A DNA stretch of 64,000 nt from Marsupella aquatica (taxonomy: Eukaryota; Marchantiophyta): positions 1,736,001 through 1,800,000 of the forward strand of contig OZ316898.1 in assembly GCA_973895155.1 (NCBI GenBank), in the 5' to 3' direction. Of this stretch, positions 34,840 through 47,110 are shown piece after piece; the first letter of the stretch is position 1; each line of letters begins with the position of its first letter. The position numbers were made by a program, and so were the translations under genes. The notes under the pieces are model-generated. The model had not been told where the DNA came from and did not search any database. It worked only from the letters and a program-made list of their open reading frames with translations.

Positions 34840-36853
34840 TTAGAATTTCACCTCCCTGCCAAACGGATACAAATTTCTGTCCAAGTAGATTTTTCCATGC
34901 TTACTGGCCAGCTCTTCCCTGGGCATCAGGGCAAGCCACACTGGAGTATCAGCAGCCTCGATGGGAGTCTTCAACCGAAGTCCAGTTGGTGGTTTGTACT
35001 CAGTAGGATTCAGACCTTTAATATCTCTCAACATATCTGTAAGGGTAGCTCCTGGCGCGAAGATCACTAGCAATATTTTGTGCTCCTCCGATTGTGACTT
35101 CGTCCAAGATTTGGCCAACGCCATTGAGTGAGCATTCATCAAAATTTTTGAGTCGCTGTAGGTGGGACCTATCTTTCCCACCCAGCCCTCCTCTTTCGAT
35201 CGGCCTGCTTTCATGTCTTCGAGAAATTTTGTGGCCAGTGAGTCAGCGAGGTCCTCAGTGTAATTTTCCTCATCTCTGAATATCTGCTTCAGTTTCTCGG
35301 ACTCCAATCGCTGGTCAAACAAGCAGTACTATGTAAGCTGGGCCCAGAGTGTATCACAATGTAGGCTGATAGTCCGCCCAATTTCGAATTCAAGTAACAG
35401 ATAGTTCTGGATAACTACATCGATTTCTCAAGGTAGCCAAAAGTTCAACTGATTGAGACTATTTCTTCATAAGCATCCAATCTATCAAACTTTCAGAATC
35501 ATCGGAGCCTCTAATTGTCACAAGAGAAAGTCGATCGAGTATAGGTTTGAATTGTAAGGTATAATATTTAAGACATCATTGAAGCTTCTAGTGATCAATC
35601 ACAAGTGAATTTTGAAACTTAAGTGAGGACAGGTTGCAAAATAATCTCCCAAGGCAGCCAGATTCCATTCAATCCACACAACCGCTTGTTCAGTTGGCCC
35701 CATCTCGGTCTACAACCACTTCCAGACCATAATGAATCCAAAAGGCAGTGGAGGTCCATCGACCACCAGATGTATCTACGTACCTCATAGAGCCCTAATC
35801 CGGAAGTATTGTTCAAAATACGCGCTCCACCTGGACCAGAGGATCGCAGCAATGCCATCAACCCTTTCGTCACCTTCTGTACACCGTAGTAGTTGGTCTC
35901 GAAGATCACCTTCGCATTTTCGTAGACCAACTCAGTGCCACTAGGTCCAGGTCCTCTGCTTATTCCAGCGTTGTTTACCTAGACAGCATCATCCGCAACA
36001 AATTCCCGCGTTACAGAACTATATCCTTCTGCGAATGTGTTCACTTCCTACCACCGATGGAGACCATGCCCCCAGATTGAACATACCGGTAGGATTCAAG
36101 TAGAATTTCGAGTTTGACTCTGCTAGTTGTTCGGCTTTCATTACCTAATGGTTCAGGTCGTTGTGATCCTTAGTTTAGTTTGAGTTAACCTCGATCAAGT
36201 CATCCTTTGGCCGGATAGACCACTCTAGACGACCTCGTTCCAGAACGTTCTCCTCTCGGGAGAGCTGACAAGAGTCACAGGCTAACTTGAGGAAGAGTCA
36301 CCAATTAGCAATTATGAAGGTACTATATGATTACATCCAGAAAGACGAGTTTCTATGTGAACTTCTCACTTTGAACGACAGCAATTAATGTGGAACTTAG
36401 CCAGGAATTGAATTTTAGGGAACCGTATTGAGGGAGCAATCATGAGAATGAACCTGTCAATCTGTTGTAGGTTCTCATTCAGAGATTGGCACTCACCAGG
36501 ATATCGATTCCACCGAACTGGTCCTTCAGCCACTTTGCTAAAGTCTGTACTGATTCCGAGCTCACGACGTCCAATTGGTGAAACAAGACCGATTCCAGCC
36601 CTTCTGCCTTCAGGGCATCCACGGCAGCTTGCCCCCTGGCGGGATCTCGAGCTGTTAAGACAACGGTCACGCCTTGCTGAGCGAGCTGGCGAGCAATCTC
36701 GTAGCCTATCCCCTTGTTCGCTCCTGTCACCACAACAACAGTCTCCTTCGACCACCAGGGTCTGTAGCCACACTCACAAATGTAGAACATGTGTGAGCGA
36801 TTAATGTCATATACAAAACCTGGCACAGGTTTTTGAGAAGGAATTTCGGTCAC
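34840..36853 (-). CDS. Short-chain dehydrogenase/reductase, carbonyl reductase-like
   Basis: An NAD(P)H-dependent reductase of the plant group that includes neomenthol dehydrogenase, salutaridine reductase and carbonyl reductase 1. Three phase-0 exons on the minus strand (36853-36497, 35978-35784, 35310-34840) give 340 residues. The cofactor motif TGANKGIG is at 43-50, NNAG at 121-124, catalytic Ser in NNTSGLG at about 178, and Tyr235/Lys239 in YSDSK. GVTVVLTARD and FHQLDVV are typical of the group. An N-terminal extension of about 40 residues ending WWSKETVVVVTGANKG resembles the Arabidopsis At5g51030 subgroup, whose members share a WW.kET lead-in. The SDR fold is complete and no lesion was seen. 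The substrate cannot be told from the sequence. The terpene synthase genes are 17 kb away with other genes between, so a joint pathway is not implied. Confidence 0.92.
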
Positions 36854-39036
36854 CGAGGTGTTGTAACAAGACCCTTCTTAGCCGATTCTCAAAATTTGCG
36901 TGTAGAAATTCGGAATCCATCGAAACTGTGCCATAACTGATCATCTCAACTAAAGCCATTTGAGAATCGTTCATTTCACTCAGATTCGACTAGCCGTCTA
37001 GAATAGGCTATGACTTAATTCAACCAAGACCGAAGTGGATCGAGCTGTGCAATGCACTTACGGGGAGCTGGAAGTCATAGTTTCCATTTCAGTGAGCAGA
37101 ATCGTCCGAAGTAATGAGAAAGACCTCCCTCTGAGCGAAGTTTACGGTGGATTTCGTTGTCACCGATCAATCTAGCAGCATCTAAGAAGTGCACCTGTAC
37201 GCATTCGGCTTCAACACCCTTTGATTGCTGATTTGGTTGGCTCACATGTATGAAAACAGAGCACGGGAAAGAGAGCTGGTTTCCATATCCTGCTCCAAAT
37301 TTTATATGGTTTTTCGTTGCATCCTTCACAAATTCAGAAAGCCTTCGCTTGGCCAACTACCCAGATTTCGCTCTCTGCGCACGGATTGTTCCATTCATCC
37401 TCCACTGTGAAACTCATGCACAGAGCGTCACAGATCGAGATGTACCCACAGAAGTATTTACGACACAACAAATCGTGTTCTGCTTTGTGTACAGGAATAC
37501 GATTCCCTTCACCTTTTGAAAGAGAGTCAATTTCATTGCAAAGTCTTGTGTGCAGCTTTTGCCAAAAAGAATGGCGGAGAGAGCGTAGAAGTGGGTCCAC
37601 CATTCCCTACAGTAAAGGTAAGTAGCTTCCATTATTCCATGTTGAAGTCCGAGTCACATGGAAATAATTGTTTGACTCACATGGTAGTGTTATCACTGGT
37701 TATTCCATACTTGCACTCAAAGTCACGGGAATTTTCTCTTTGTATATGTGAGGAACACCCTTTAAGTACTTCCCACTAAAGATACTCTGTCACATTTATT
37801 TTTTTCTAATTAGAAATATGCACTAACAGTTTTCTAATTGAAAACATCGTCTAACATTTTTTTATAATCCATGGGGATCAATTTTGACAAACCTAGAGGT
37901 TTGTTTGGCATCATTTTTGTCAAAAGTGGAGATTGTGGGGAATATTATAAATCTAATAAAATATAAATACCAGATATAGTTTTACCACATCTTAGTGTTA
38001 TAAACTTTTGTTCACACTAGACAATATATGCGGAACATGAAAATACACTCAATCAAATGTTACAGTGACAAGATACCTGTCGTGAAGAAACTCCTAAACT
38101 ATCCATAAATTATAAGAATACATTTGAAGAATGAGGAGAAAATGCTCTCCCTCTAACCTACACCAAAGAGTACTGAGACGAGTGAGCCTAATCTAAGAGT
38201 ATATTATCCTAATGTAATAAAGGGTTATCTAATACTAGTAAGGCCAAACAAACTAAAACCCACAACTTGAATATATTCTTAACAATCTCCATCTTGACTC
38301 CTGCTCACAAAATGAGTCAGATGATACATATGTTTACAAAATGACTCACATAATACATTTTATGATACTGCTATATGGCGGGACATCTTTTGATTATTTT
38401 GTCTTATTCTAAAAGCTGGTCATGTATTTTTTTAATACATCTGGTCAAATCTAAGCTTTGTATTGGTTTGAACTTAGCAATTTTTCTAACCCCATTAATC
38501 ATTTCAAGTCTATAGTTTAAGCTTTATGTGTCTAAATCATCCTATGATTATATTCTTTTCTTAAGATGCTTTTTATTACCTGGCTAACATGTCTTCATTA
38601 TATGAATGACAAGGTTATACTCACGAGGCCAATCAGGACAGTAAATAAAGATGCCTTGTAGGTTATATGTCAAAACTTTTCAATGTTAATTTATGGTTTA
38701 TAGATTAACAGGTGTCATCTAAATAGAGAGGCTCAAAGCTACTGTACTCTCCTTCAAGCACAAAGTACTGTACCCTAAGGTACATTGACCTATATGTTCA
38801 ATTTAATATAATTGTACACAAAAGTACATAGCTCTCCTCACTTTAAAGGAGTGCATTTTTATTACATTTACCTTTTTAGAATCATTGTTTCAATTCATTT
38901 GAATACCATAGTATAGTATCTATTTCAAAAACTAGTTAACTAATCAATACTCTAAATAGGGTACAATAGAATCCATTATGAATAAGTTAAAATACCTGCA
39001 TTTTAGAACTGGCCAGTTATGTACATTACTAGCTCA
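36854..39036. other. Gene-free, increasingly AT-rich
   Basis: Overlapping open frames at 37075-37780 on both strands show no domain. From about 37790 the DNA is strongly AT-rich with scattered phrases (for example 'tactgctatatggcg..ttttgtcttattc' near 38368) that recur near 40752 and 61010, marking an old dispersed repeat family. Confidence 0.4.
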
Positions 39037-39670
39037 ATACCTGTGCGTTGCACAAAAGAAGTCATGTCGGCCAAGATGTCATTGAGAAAAATGATGTAGT
39101 GTCAGCCAAGAGGTCGTGGAGAAAAAAGATGTAGTGTTGCCTAGGAGGTCGTGGAGAGAAATGATGTCGTGTTGCCCAAGAGGTTGTGGAGAGAAAAGAT
39201 GTCGTGTTGCCCAAGAGGTCGTTGAGAGAAACGATGTCATGTCGCCCAAGAGGTCGTTGAGAGTAAAGATGTAGTGTCGCCCAAGAGGTCATTGAGAGAA
39301 AAGAAGTTGTGTTGGTCAAGATGTCGTTGAGAAAAAAATGTTGTATTGGCCAAGAGGTCGTTGAAAGAAAATATGTAGTGTCAACCAAGAGGTCGTGGAG
39401 AAAAAAGATGTCTTGTCGCCCAAGAGGTCATTGAGAAAAAAATATGTCGTGTCGGCCAAGAAGACGTTGAGAAAAAAAGATGTCGTGTTGGCCAAGAGAT
39501 CATTGAGCAAAAAAATGTCATGTCGGCCAAGAAGTCGTTGAGAAAAAAGACGTTGTGTCGGCCAAGATGTCATTGAGAAAAAATTGTCATGTTGGCGAAG
39601 ATGTTGAGAAAAAAACGTCATGTCGGCCAAGACATCGTTCACGGAAAATACCCGTGCGTTGCACAAAAGA
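39037..39670. repeat. 35-bp minisatellite, about 17 copies, between 23-bp direct repeats
   Basis: The unit resembles 'gtcggccaagaggtcgttga' followed by an A-rich segment and 'gatgt', repeated about 17 times with 31-36 base periods. The near-identical 23-mer that begins atacc(c/t)gtgcgttgcac lies at 39037-39059 and 39648-39670. Weaker units run on to about 39890, and a third 'gtgcgttgca' is near 40075. The minus-strand frames here (39062-39388, 39316-39666) are products of the repeat, not genes. Confidence 0.92.
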
Positions 39671-42299
39671 TGTTGTTAAGAAATAAGATGTCGTGTTGCC
39701 CAAGATGTTGTTAAGTGAAAGATGTCACAAAGTAAAAAAGATGTCTTAAGAAAAAGTAGTTTTGCCAAACATGCCATTGTGTGAAAGATGTTATTAAGAA
39801 AAGAGTGTCATTTTGCCAAAGATATCGTGAAGTAAAAGATGTTAAAAAATGGTGTTATTTCACCCAAGCTATCGTTCTGTGAAAAATGTTATGAAATAAA
39901 AAATCAAGGAAACTAAGGAGTGAGTCTTTTTCTTTGTTTTGTTTTTTACCCAAAATACCCATGCATTTGAATGTCGACCACTATAAATTGGAGCAACGTT
40001 ATATTATCGGTTTCAGATTTAGTGTTTTAGGGTTTAGCAAAGATGACCATTCTCTCGATATCCTTTCAATCCCAGTGCGTTGCATAATAGATGTTGTTTG
40101 GTTAAAGATGTTGTTGAGAAATAGATCGTACGTGGTGCAAAACATAAACGTTGAATAAAAATAATAATTGTTAAAATAAATTATTACACAAAAACTTTTG
40201 TTGAGTGAAAGATATCATTGTGCAAAATAGAAATTAGGGTCCATGCAAGATAACTAAAAATTAACTAATTTCCAAAGAGTTAAATCTCCTTTTTAAGAGC
40301 AAAAGCCAAAATAATATAATGTCAACCTGCTCTCTTCCCCTTAGTGCTCGCTCCCTACCAAAACCATTATCTCAAGTAAAGTTTTCACTTTCATGCCCCA
40401 TGCCAAATGTATTTTAAATTAATAGACCATAAAATAATATACCTACATTTTAATGCTCCATGCCAAAAAGTATTATACTCAAGTTACAAAATAACTAAAG
40501 TAGCACATGCAAGTACTCTATGAATCTATGATATATTATATCTACCTTGTACTATAACTTACATACCTACCTTGTACTATTACTTACAGCCAATTTTAGG
40601 TTCCCATCTCACTCAATCCAAGAGCCATAAATAATTCAAAAAAATATCTGATGGCTTAGCTTTGTTCCCTCCTTTTTCATTTTTGTAACGGGACGAAGGA
40701 CTAAAACTGGCGGGATTCGTTATTATAGTAGTAGATGTTGCATGTACTACTATATGGTGGTGAATATACCTTTCAGATTTTGTCTTATTGCGATTTTGTG
40801 TTCATTATTTTGATTTTAATGTGCCTTAACAAGGTGAGTAATTTGTATTAAGTTTATTTTGAATTAATAGTTAGGACCCCTTTAAATTTTAATGAACTTA
40901 GAGCATTTTGAATATATTTGTCTCCCCTCATAAACATTGAATCTTTCATTTTGAAACACTCCTTAGTGAATTCTCTTTTTTCTCATGAGAGTAAGAGAAA
41001 TGAGTTTGAGCAATGTGCACATCTGGCGTAGTAAGTTCCCATTGTGATTTACTTTACAAAATTTATGGTTTTAATTGGGTGATTGTCATTACCTATAAAC
41101 AAGTAAAAATTTGAATTGTATGGCACAACTCTTCAGTACCTTTCTATTTTCTTGGTCATAATGTGCTTTCCTTTGCATGTATGTGCACAACTCTTTAGGA
41201 GCTTTGTACTTTCTTGGTCATAATGTGCTTTCTTTTGCATGTGTGCTTATGATTTTGTGTGTTATGTCACTTGCTCTTAATTAATAGATATTAATTTCTT
41301 GGTATACACTTTACATGTACCTACTTATTTTATCATAAATTTAATTAAATAATTTACATATCATTACAAAACAAAAATTAAAAAAGGCATGTTCCAGGAT
41401 GAACATGCTATATAGATAATAAGTAACTAACTAACTAACATATTTACATGTATTTTATAATCTTTTGTTTGACCTTAACATTAATCATATCTAAAAACAA
41501 TTTCCATTTTGACTCCTGTTCAAGTCAGACGAGACATAGACTCCTCTTCAAGTCACATGATACATAGTATATAAATAAGTGACATATTTACATAGTATCC
41601 TGTTTGACCCTAAGGGCTGTCTTGCATGTGCAAGAGTCCTGAAAAATGCGACCCTTAGCAGCCCACAGATGTAGGGAAAAAGTGTGGACCTAGGATCTAA
41701 ACACAATCAAGAACACCTTATGTATGAAGTGCTTATTGAGTCCGGGATCTACTGTCATTTTGTTTTATTCAAAGTTCAAAGTCTAAAATTTCTTGCCCTT
41801 GCATATCCTCCAAAGAGGCCATCAGGACTGCCACGAGTCGGGTTCATTTGAGGGCCAAAAATCAAAGGACCTTTGTCCAAAGAGGCCATCAGGACTGCCA
41901 CGAGTCGGGTTCATTTGAGGGCCAAAAATCAAAGGACCAAAAATCAAAGGACGTTGCACATGCAAGATGGACCTAAGACCCTAAGATTGGTTTGGTCTTT
42001 GTAATTCCTGTCCGCTTGCTCTTTCCTTCTCCGTTCGTTCATAGACAGACTGTGGTGAGTCCTAGCTCAAAGCCACATCGATCAAGGATATGCCCGATCG
42101 AGCAGAAGCTTGCAATCATGCTGCCTCGCAGCTGTGTCGTCGTCTCGTCCCGTTCGAACAAGCAGTACTGGTAGAGAATCGACAAATCTCTCTCTGCTTA
42201 CTCTCGCCGCCTTGTGGGTTCTTCCTGCCCGCGGCGATTCCTGTCTGCAGAAGGACAGTCTACTCGGGAGCGCCTTTACATTGTGCAGAAAAATAGCCT
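39671..42299. other. AT-rich region with small duplications
   Basis: No gene recognised. Contains a two-copy ~62-bp repeat at about 41121-41245 ('gcacaactctt.ag.acctt', 'cttggtcataatgtgctttc') and a two-copy 67-bp repeat at 41809-41942 ('tccaaagaggccatcaggac', 'gggccaaaaatcaaaggacc'). Confidence 0.6.
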
Positions 42300-43135
42300 C
42301 AACATGTTCTCCATCGCTCTTCCACACTTTGCAGATCCACAAGGCTCTTCCCAGTTGCGTCGCCAGTCGCTTGCCAACAAAAGAGGAGATCAAGAGCGCT
42401 CTTCCATACTTTGCTTTGCAGATCCCGAGGCTCTTCCCAGTCACTTGCCAACAGAAGAGGAGATCAAGAGCTCGAAGGACGTACTCGTGGACCGAAACTG
42501 CCCACAAAGTGGTTGGCGTTGGAGCTCATTTCCTGGTCAAGTCTGGCGCGAGCATTGATCCGACTGAGGGTGAAAACATCCTCTTTTTCCAGCAAAACAC
42601 CTCTGTTCCAGTCCCACAAGTCTATGCAATCTACACTGATATTTCCGATGGCAAGACCTACCTCTTTAGGCCATAAACCCTCAAGTCTTTATGGCCTAAG
42701 CTGAGTGAAGCGGAGAAAGCGGTTATTGCAGCAAAGCTTCGAGGAATTTTGGATGAACTGCGCGGACTTCCCTCACCGGGATCTTATTGTGGTGTAGGCA
42801 ATCGTGGTCTGATGGATGATCTCTTTTGGAGCGAAGGTTTGAAAATGGTGGGCCCATTCCATACAGAAGATGAGCTCAATGCTGCAATGCATAAGGAGTA
42901 TATAGGTCTCCACTAACACCCATCCATAGAAAGCACGTCGTTACAAACGACCATCCCCTAGAGTTTTTCGCAATCATGTGCTGACGTTCACCCAAGGAGA
43001 CTTTCAGGAAAAGAAAATCCTTGTCCGAAAGCTGGATGGACGACCTTTGGAAAATCTAGAGGTGGTACTTATTGATTGGGGAATTCTCTGGATGGTATCC
43101 ACGCTATTGGGAGTATACTAAGGCTATGTACACTT
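42300..43135 (+). pseudogene. Broken aminoglycoside phosphotransferase-like (APH family) gene
   Basis: Conserved blocks of the APH/kinase-like fold appear in order on the plus strand: VGVGAHFLVKSGASIDPTEG, ENILFFQQNTSVPVPQVYAI, LKSLWPKLSEAEKAVIAAKL, LRGLPSPGSYCGVGNRGLMD, LFWSEGLKMVGPFHTEDEL, HVLTFTQGDFQEKKILVR, VVLIDW and, one frame away, FSGWYPRYWEY. Family members with this wording are especially common in fungi. The gene is broken by an in-frame TAA at 42674-42676, another near 42916, and a frameshift near 43078. The catalytic HGDxxxxN is altered to QGDFQEKK. At the 5' side (about 42325-42470) a segment ending 'cttgccaaca(a/g)aagaggagatcaagagc' is tandemly duplicated. The family normally phosphorylates small molecules, but this copy should be inactive. 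Confidence 0.75.
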
Positions 43136-45750
43136 GTAGTAGATGTGAGACTGATTTGGAATGAGTGGGTCGCAATGATTTTAGACGAGTACTTGTTTGA
43201 ATTGCCTTTGGCAAGAATGACATTTGCCTCCCTTTGGTTAGGATTGTAAGAAGTTTCAGTTGTCCGAAACAATTCATGCGTAATGAGCAGAATAGAGTCG
43301 TAGGTAGATGACAAGATTTGATGAAGAATTGGATATGGTGCACTTGAATGACTTGGATTGGTAGTGTTACAGTTCCTCTGTTTAAGGACTTGTCTAGAGA
43401 TTTCCCGCTACAGTTTTAGTTCTGACTGTGGACTCATCCCACTGTGGCTGCTCCCAAGGGAATGTCATTTGGGCATGGTTTGAGGTTGTTTAATTGAAGT
43501 CTGTACATCCTGCTTCAAAACCTAACCAAAAGGAATTCATGCGAAATTAGTATTCGCTACCTGCTATGTCCTTGATTGAATACTCACAATCAAGGAGAGG
43601 GCTCTAGAGTGCGTAAATTACCGTCCGTCCGTCCGGTATATTAGTGAGTAGGGAGGAACATAGAGTGAACAATCTAGTCCGTATAAAGGTTGTTTTGCCT
43701 GCCCCCTTCGTTGCGGAGGGAAGCCTCCTATCGGTTGCGCCCATTGTATGACACTCCCTCACTGCTGCTTCATTTAATCCTCTCTAAATCTGCAACAGCG
43801 ACCACATTTCCCCATCACCCCGTCCCCTATCGCAGACTTGGATGTCTATGACCTTCTCGCCCCGTCCCGTCTTTCCTCCCTCCCCCTTGCAAGGAAAACT
43901 ACATGCCAAATTCAAATAAACTCAGGACGTCGGATGTCTTTGGAGGTCCTATCTATGGTAGAAGTATGTCTTAGCAGCTCGCTAATTTCGTTCATTATCA
44001 GCAAACGCAGATTGGATCTGCCTCAGCCATGGTGATCGAGACGTTGATGAAGGACCAGTTTCCATAGTGTATGTTTCAAATCGCAATTGACTTTTAAACT
44101 AGGCTCTACTTTCTGCGATGGATAGATTGGAGAGCCTGGAGCATATGAGCGTCTATAAGTTCTCGCAGAATAAACTAGTCAATTGAGTTCACAGCTACGA
44201 AGTAGCTGTAGCAATCTAATCTCGAGCAAGATCAGCATCAGCCCTCTTTCACAACTCAGTCAAAATCCTTGTACCTACAGTAGTTATGAACGAATTGAAC
44301 GAGATAGACTGCTAGTCGTGAACGAAATGAATGAATCCAACGAGCGTCGCTAATTTTCATTCAGGCTTTTCACCACTCTTAGAACAGAAAAGACTGTAGC
44401 TGGAAGAAAACAACGGAGTTTGATTACTGTTCCTTGTAAGCGTTAGAAGACAGATTTCATCTTTTCTGCTCCTAATGGGCGTATTAGAGGTGACAGATAT
44501 GGTTTCTGGGTACACCAACTATGCACTGGGTATTAACTGTGGATAGCAACTTGTACTCTCGAGAAACTCAGTGTCCCTTGATAGCTTTTGATTGTGTTGA
44601 GATTTAATTTGTCCTCCCTGAATCTCTCACACACTTCCTTTTCAAACTGTTGTCACACGATTTTCTTGGAACCATATTATTGTATGACGAAAAGGTTCTG
44701 CTCCTGATATATCTCATTTCCATCTCGACGTTGGCCATTGAAGAAGAATCAATAAATTCGAATGACTGCCAATTGCTCTAGGACTTCCACTCCTCGATCC
44801 CCTGGCTCTTGAATCTTGCCCATCCTTTGTTGGTCAGAGTATGTTTTTCCTGTGCTTATATTCAAGTCAAGTAAGCTGTAGTTGACATTTTATACATAAT
44901 GGATCCCTAACCCCTAAACCCTAAGCTATCTCTCCCTAGGAGTGTGAGAAATAAAGGATTGAAGATAATGCCATTGCATGCCACTTTAACTATTCCCCAT
45001 AGTTTTTTTCCCTAGATTTATGGTTATATGAGTGACTGACGTGTCCCTAACTAAATCTCTGAGAGAAAAGGGAAAGACTCGCCAGTTTTTGCAAGGGATT
45101 CATATTAATCTTCTAGAAGTTAGTCAGTTTTCTATTATAAAAATGACATGTGGGGAGGGCTTTAAAAGTGGGGCCAATGCTTTGTAAGGTCACGAGGAGA
45201 GAACAGTCACCAAGTCATCCAAAACTAATTTATTCTGGCTTTAAGGTCAATCATACAATATTTATCCCAACCGAAAGCAATGATTAATTGTTCTTCTTAA
45301 CATTAGATGCTTTTGAGCCAAGAACACTACAAGACAAACTACATTACTTTGGGGGGATACTCACACCTTTAGTTATCTTAAAGATAATTGTTTTGCTCAT
45401 CTATCGACAAAAAATAGTCGTAAAAGCATTTTAATACCATTTGGGGAAGGTTGCTTGAAGTTGGAGCAACCATAATAGGAAAAAGCTTCCTGCATCTAGC
45501 AAGGCCAAAAATTTTCTGCATGAAATTATTTTGCAAATGTTGGATAGATGGGGTGGGGAGGCGAAGGATACGGACAGAAAAGCTCAACAATTTGTCACTT
45601 GTAGTAAAAGTGTTGAAAAAGTCACAGGCAGCTGTACAGGAGAACTACGAGAAGAGTTTAACCCATACCACTAGGATATGGGCGGTTGGGATATGGCCAA
45701 AGCAAATTGAAATTTCAAAACTTGTATTGTTTTGTTTCAGTCCGTACTCG
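43136..45750. other. Gene-free stretch
   Basis: No recognisable coding sequence. A gtcc tetranucleotide run lies near 43625 and a tract of plant-like repeat 'ccctaaacccctaaaccct' near 44908, too short to be telomeric. Confidence 0.4.
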
Positions 45751-45866
45751 GATCTCGGCAAGGTTAGCCGAGATTGAATCCATCTCAACGGCTAAACTAA
45801 GATCCACCAGATCTTGGCAAGGTTAGCCAAGATTGAATCCATCTCAGGCCAAACTAAGATCCACCA
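45751..45866. repeat. 59-bp tandem duplication
   Basis: Two copies (45751-45809, 45810-45866) of a unit starting 'gatct(c/t)ggcaaggttagcc' and ending 'aaactaagatccacca'. Confidence 0.85.
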
Positions 45867-46930
45867 AGGCAGGAGGACTAACAACTTGCATCTCCCCCAA
45901 AACTCTGGCAACTTTTCTTGGCAAAGAACAATATTGACCAAATTTAAACTTTATGGTTTTGTAGATAACATTAAATGATGTGTCATTGCAGTTCAAAAAA
46001 TTTAAGGAGCTTTTAGAGATCATTTGCTTTCAATAATGAGCTTTTATTTGTGGTCCAACCATTCTTACCCATGCCATGTGCTAACTCCCAACTCCTTGAG
46101 CACATTCATCACCTTCTATCTGAATAGTATGATTCAACGTGTGGATCTAATTGGGACAGAAGGTTCTCAACCCCCATGCTCAAGCAACATCACTCCCTCC
46201 TGATTCTCGTCCAAAGAAGGACAGGCCTCCTTTTCCTTATGTGAATAAACTCTTTCCTCCTGGTGGACCAGTTACTGGCTTTCCATAGCCAAATGGTAGT
46301 CCTGGGCGAAAGGGCCCTTCTGTTGCATTTCTATCAGCGATGGAGGATGTTGCCAGACTATAATGCCCATTTTCTGTGGGTCAAGTGTTTCGCCATATAG
46401 TTGTGTCAAAGTGTTTACCAAATAACAGATCCAATCACCAAAAAATCCAATGCCTCAAATACAAGTCGAAAGGGTTTGGGACAATCATGACTTTTTGCAT
46501 TTTGGTTACTGGGTGGTCTACACCCAGTAACTACAGTAAAGGCTTACTATTCCATTAGGTAAGGGTTAGCGCACGTCTATGTATAACCTTATCAACGAAC
46601 ATGGTGGGGCACACTTGGATCAGTAGGATGACTTCAGGGTGAACTCTATTGCGTGAGTAGGCCCTATGATTGGCGGAGGACTTTGATAGAATTGGGACAA
46701 TCGGCTTGTGAGTTGACACTAGTTGTCGTGCTATGTGATTCTTTGACAAATGATACATTTGCAGGACTCAGCTTCAACGAAGACACCAGTTAAGGTGACA
46801 GGAAACAAATCCGTTGCACATATGAGGACCCTCGCCATGGTCTAGATCGATGGAAAGGATAAATGGTCGTAAGGAGACTCGGTAGGTATCTGTCCACGAG
46901 TGTGCAGGCATTTGGTCCAACATGCACGAT

Positions 46931-47110
46931 CCACTTCGTCTTCTGTTCACCAGCCGGGTTCTGCAGGAGTTCGTTTCCTTCGAACAGATTCGGAAAGGAC
47001 TGAGCCATGTCAAAGAATCGCCACTTCGTCTTCTGTTCACCAGCCGAGTTCTGAAGGATTTCGTTCCCTTCGAACAGATTCGGAAAGGACTGAGCCATGT
47101 CAAAGAATCG
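46931..47110. repeat. 90-bp tandem duplication, frame-preserving
   Basis: 46931-47020 and 47021-47110 differ at four of 90 positions. The unit begins 'ccacttcgtcttctgttcac'. Because 90 is a multiple of three, open frames on both strands carry a 30-residue repeat (minus-strand frame 46790-47098 with MAQSFPNLFEGNE twice). No domain is recognised and it is not called as a gene. The flanks 45867-46930 and 47111-48600 contain no recognisable gene. Confidence 0.85.

Noticed and set aside
39062-39666. Two minus-strand open frames of about 110 residues, rich in Thr, Ser, Asn and Phe
   Set aside because: They are translations of the 35-bp minisatellite and overlap each other in different frames.
39037-39670. 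Regular repeats that could suggest a CRISPR-like array
   Set aside because: Units are contiguous and diverged, with no unique spacers, and the genome is that of a plant.
44900-44935. Telomere-like ccctaaaccctaa phrase
   Set aside because: Only two or three imperfect units, common in plant promoters and intergenic DNA.
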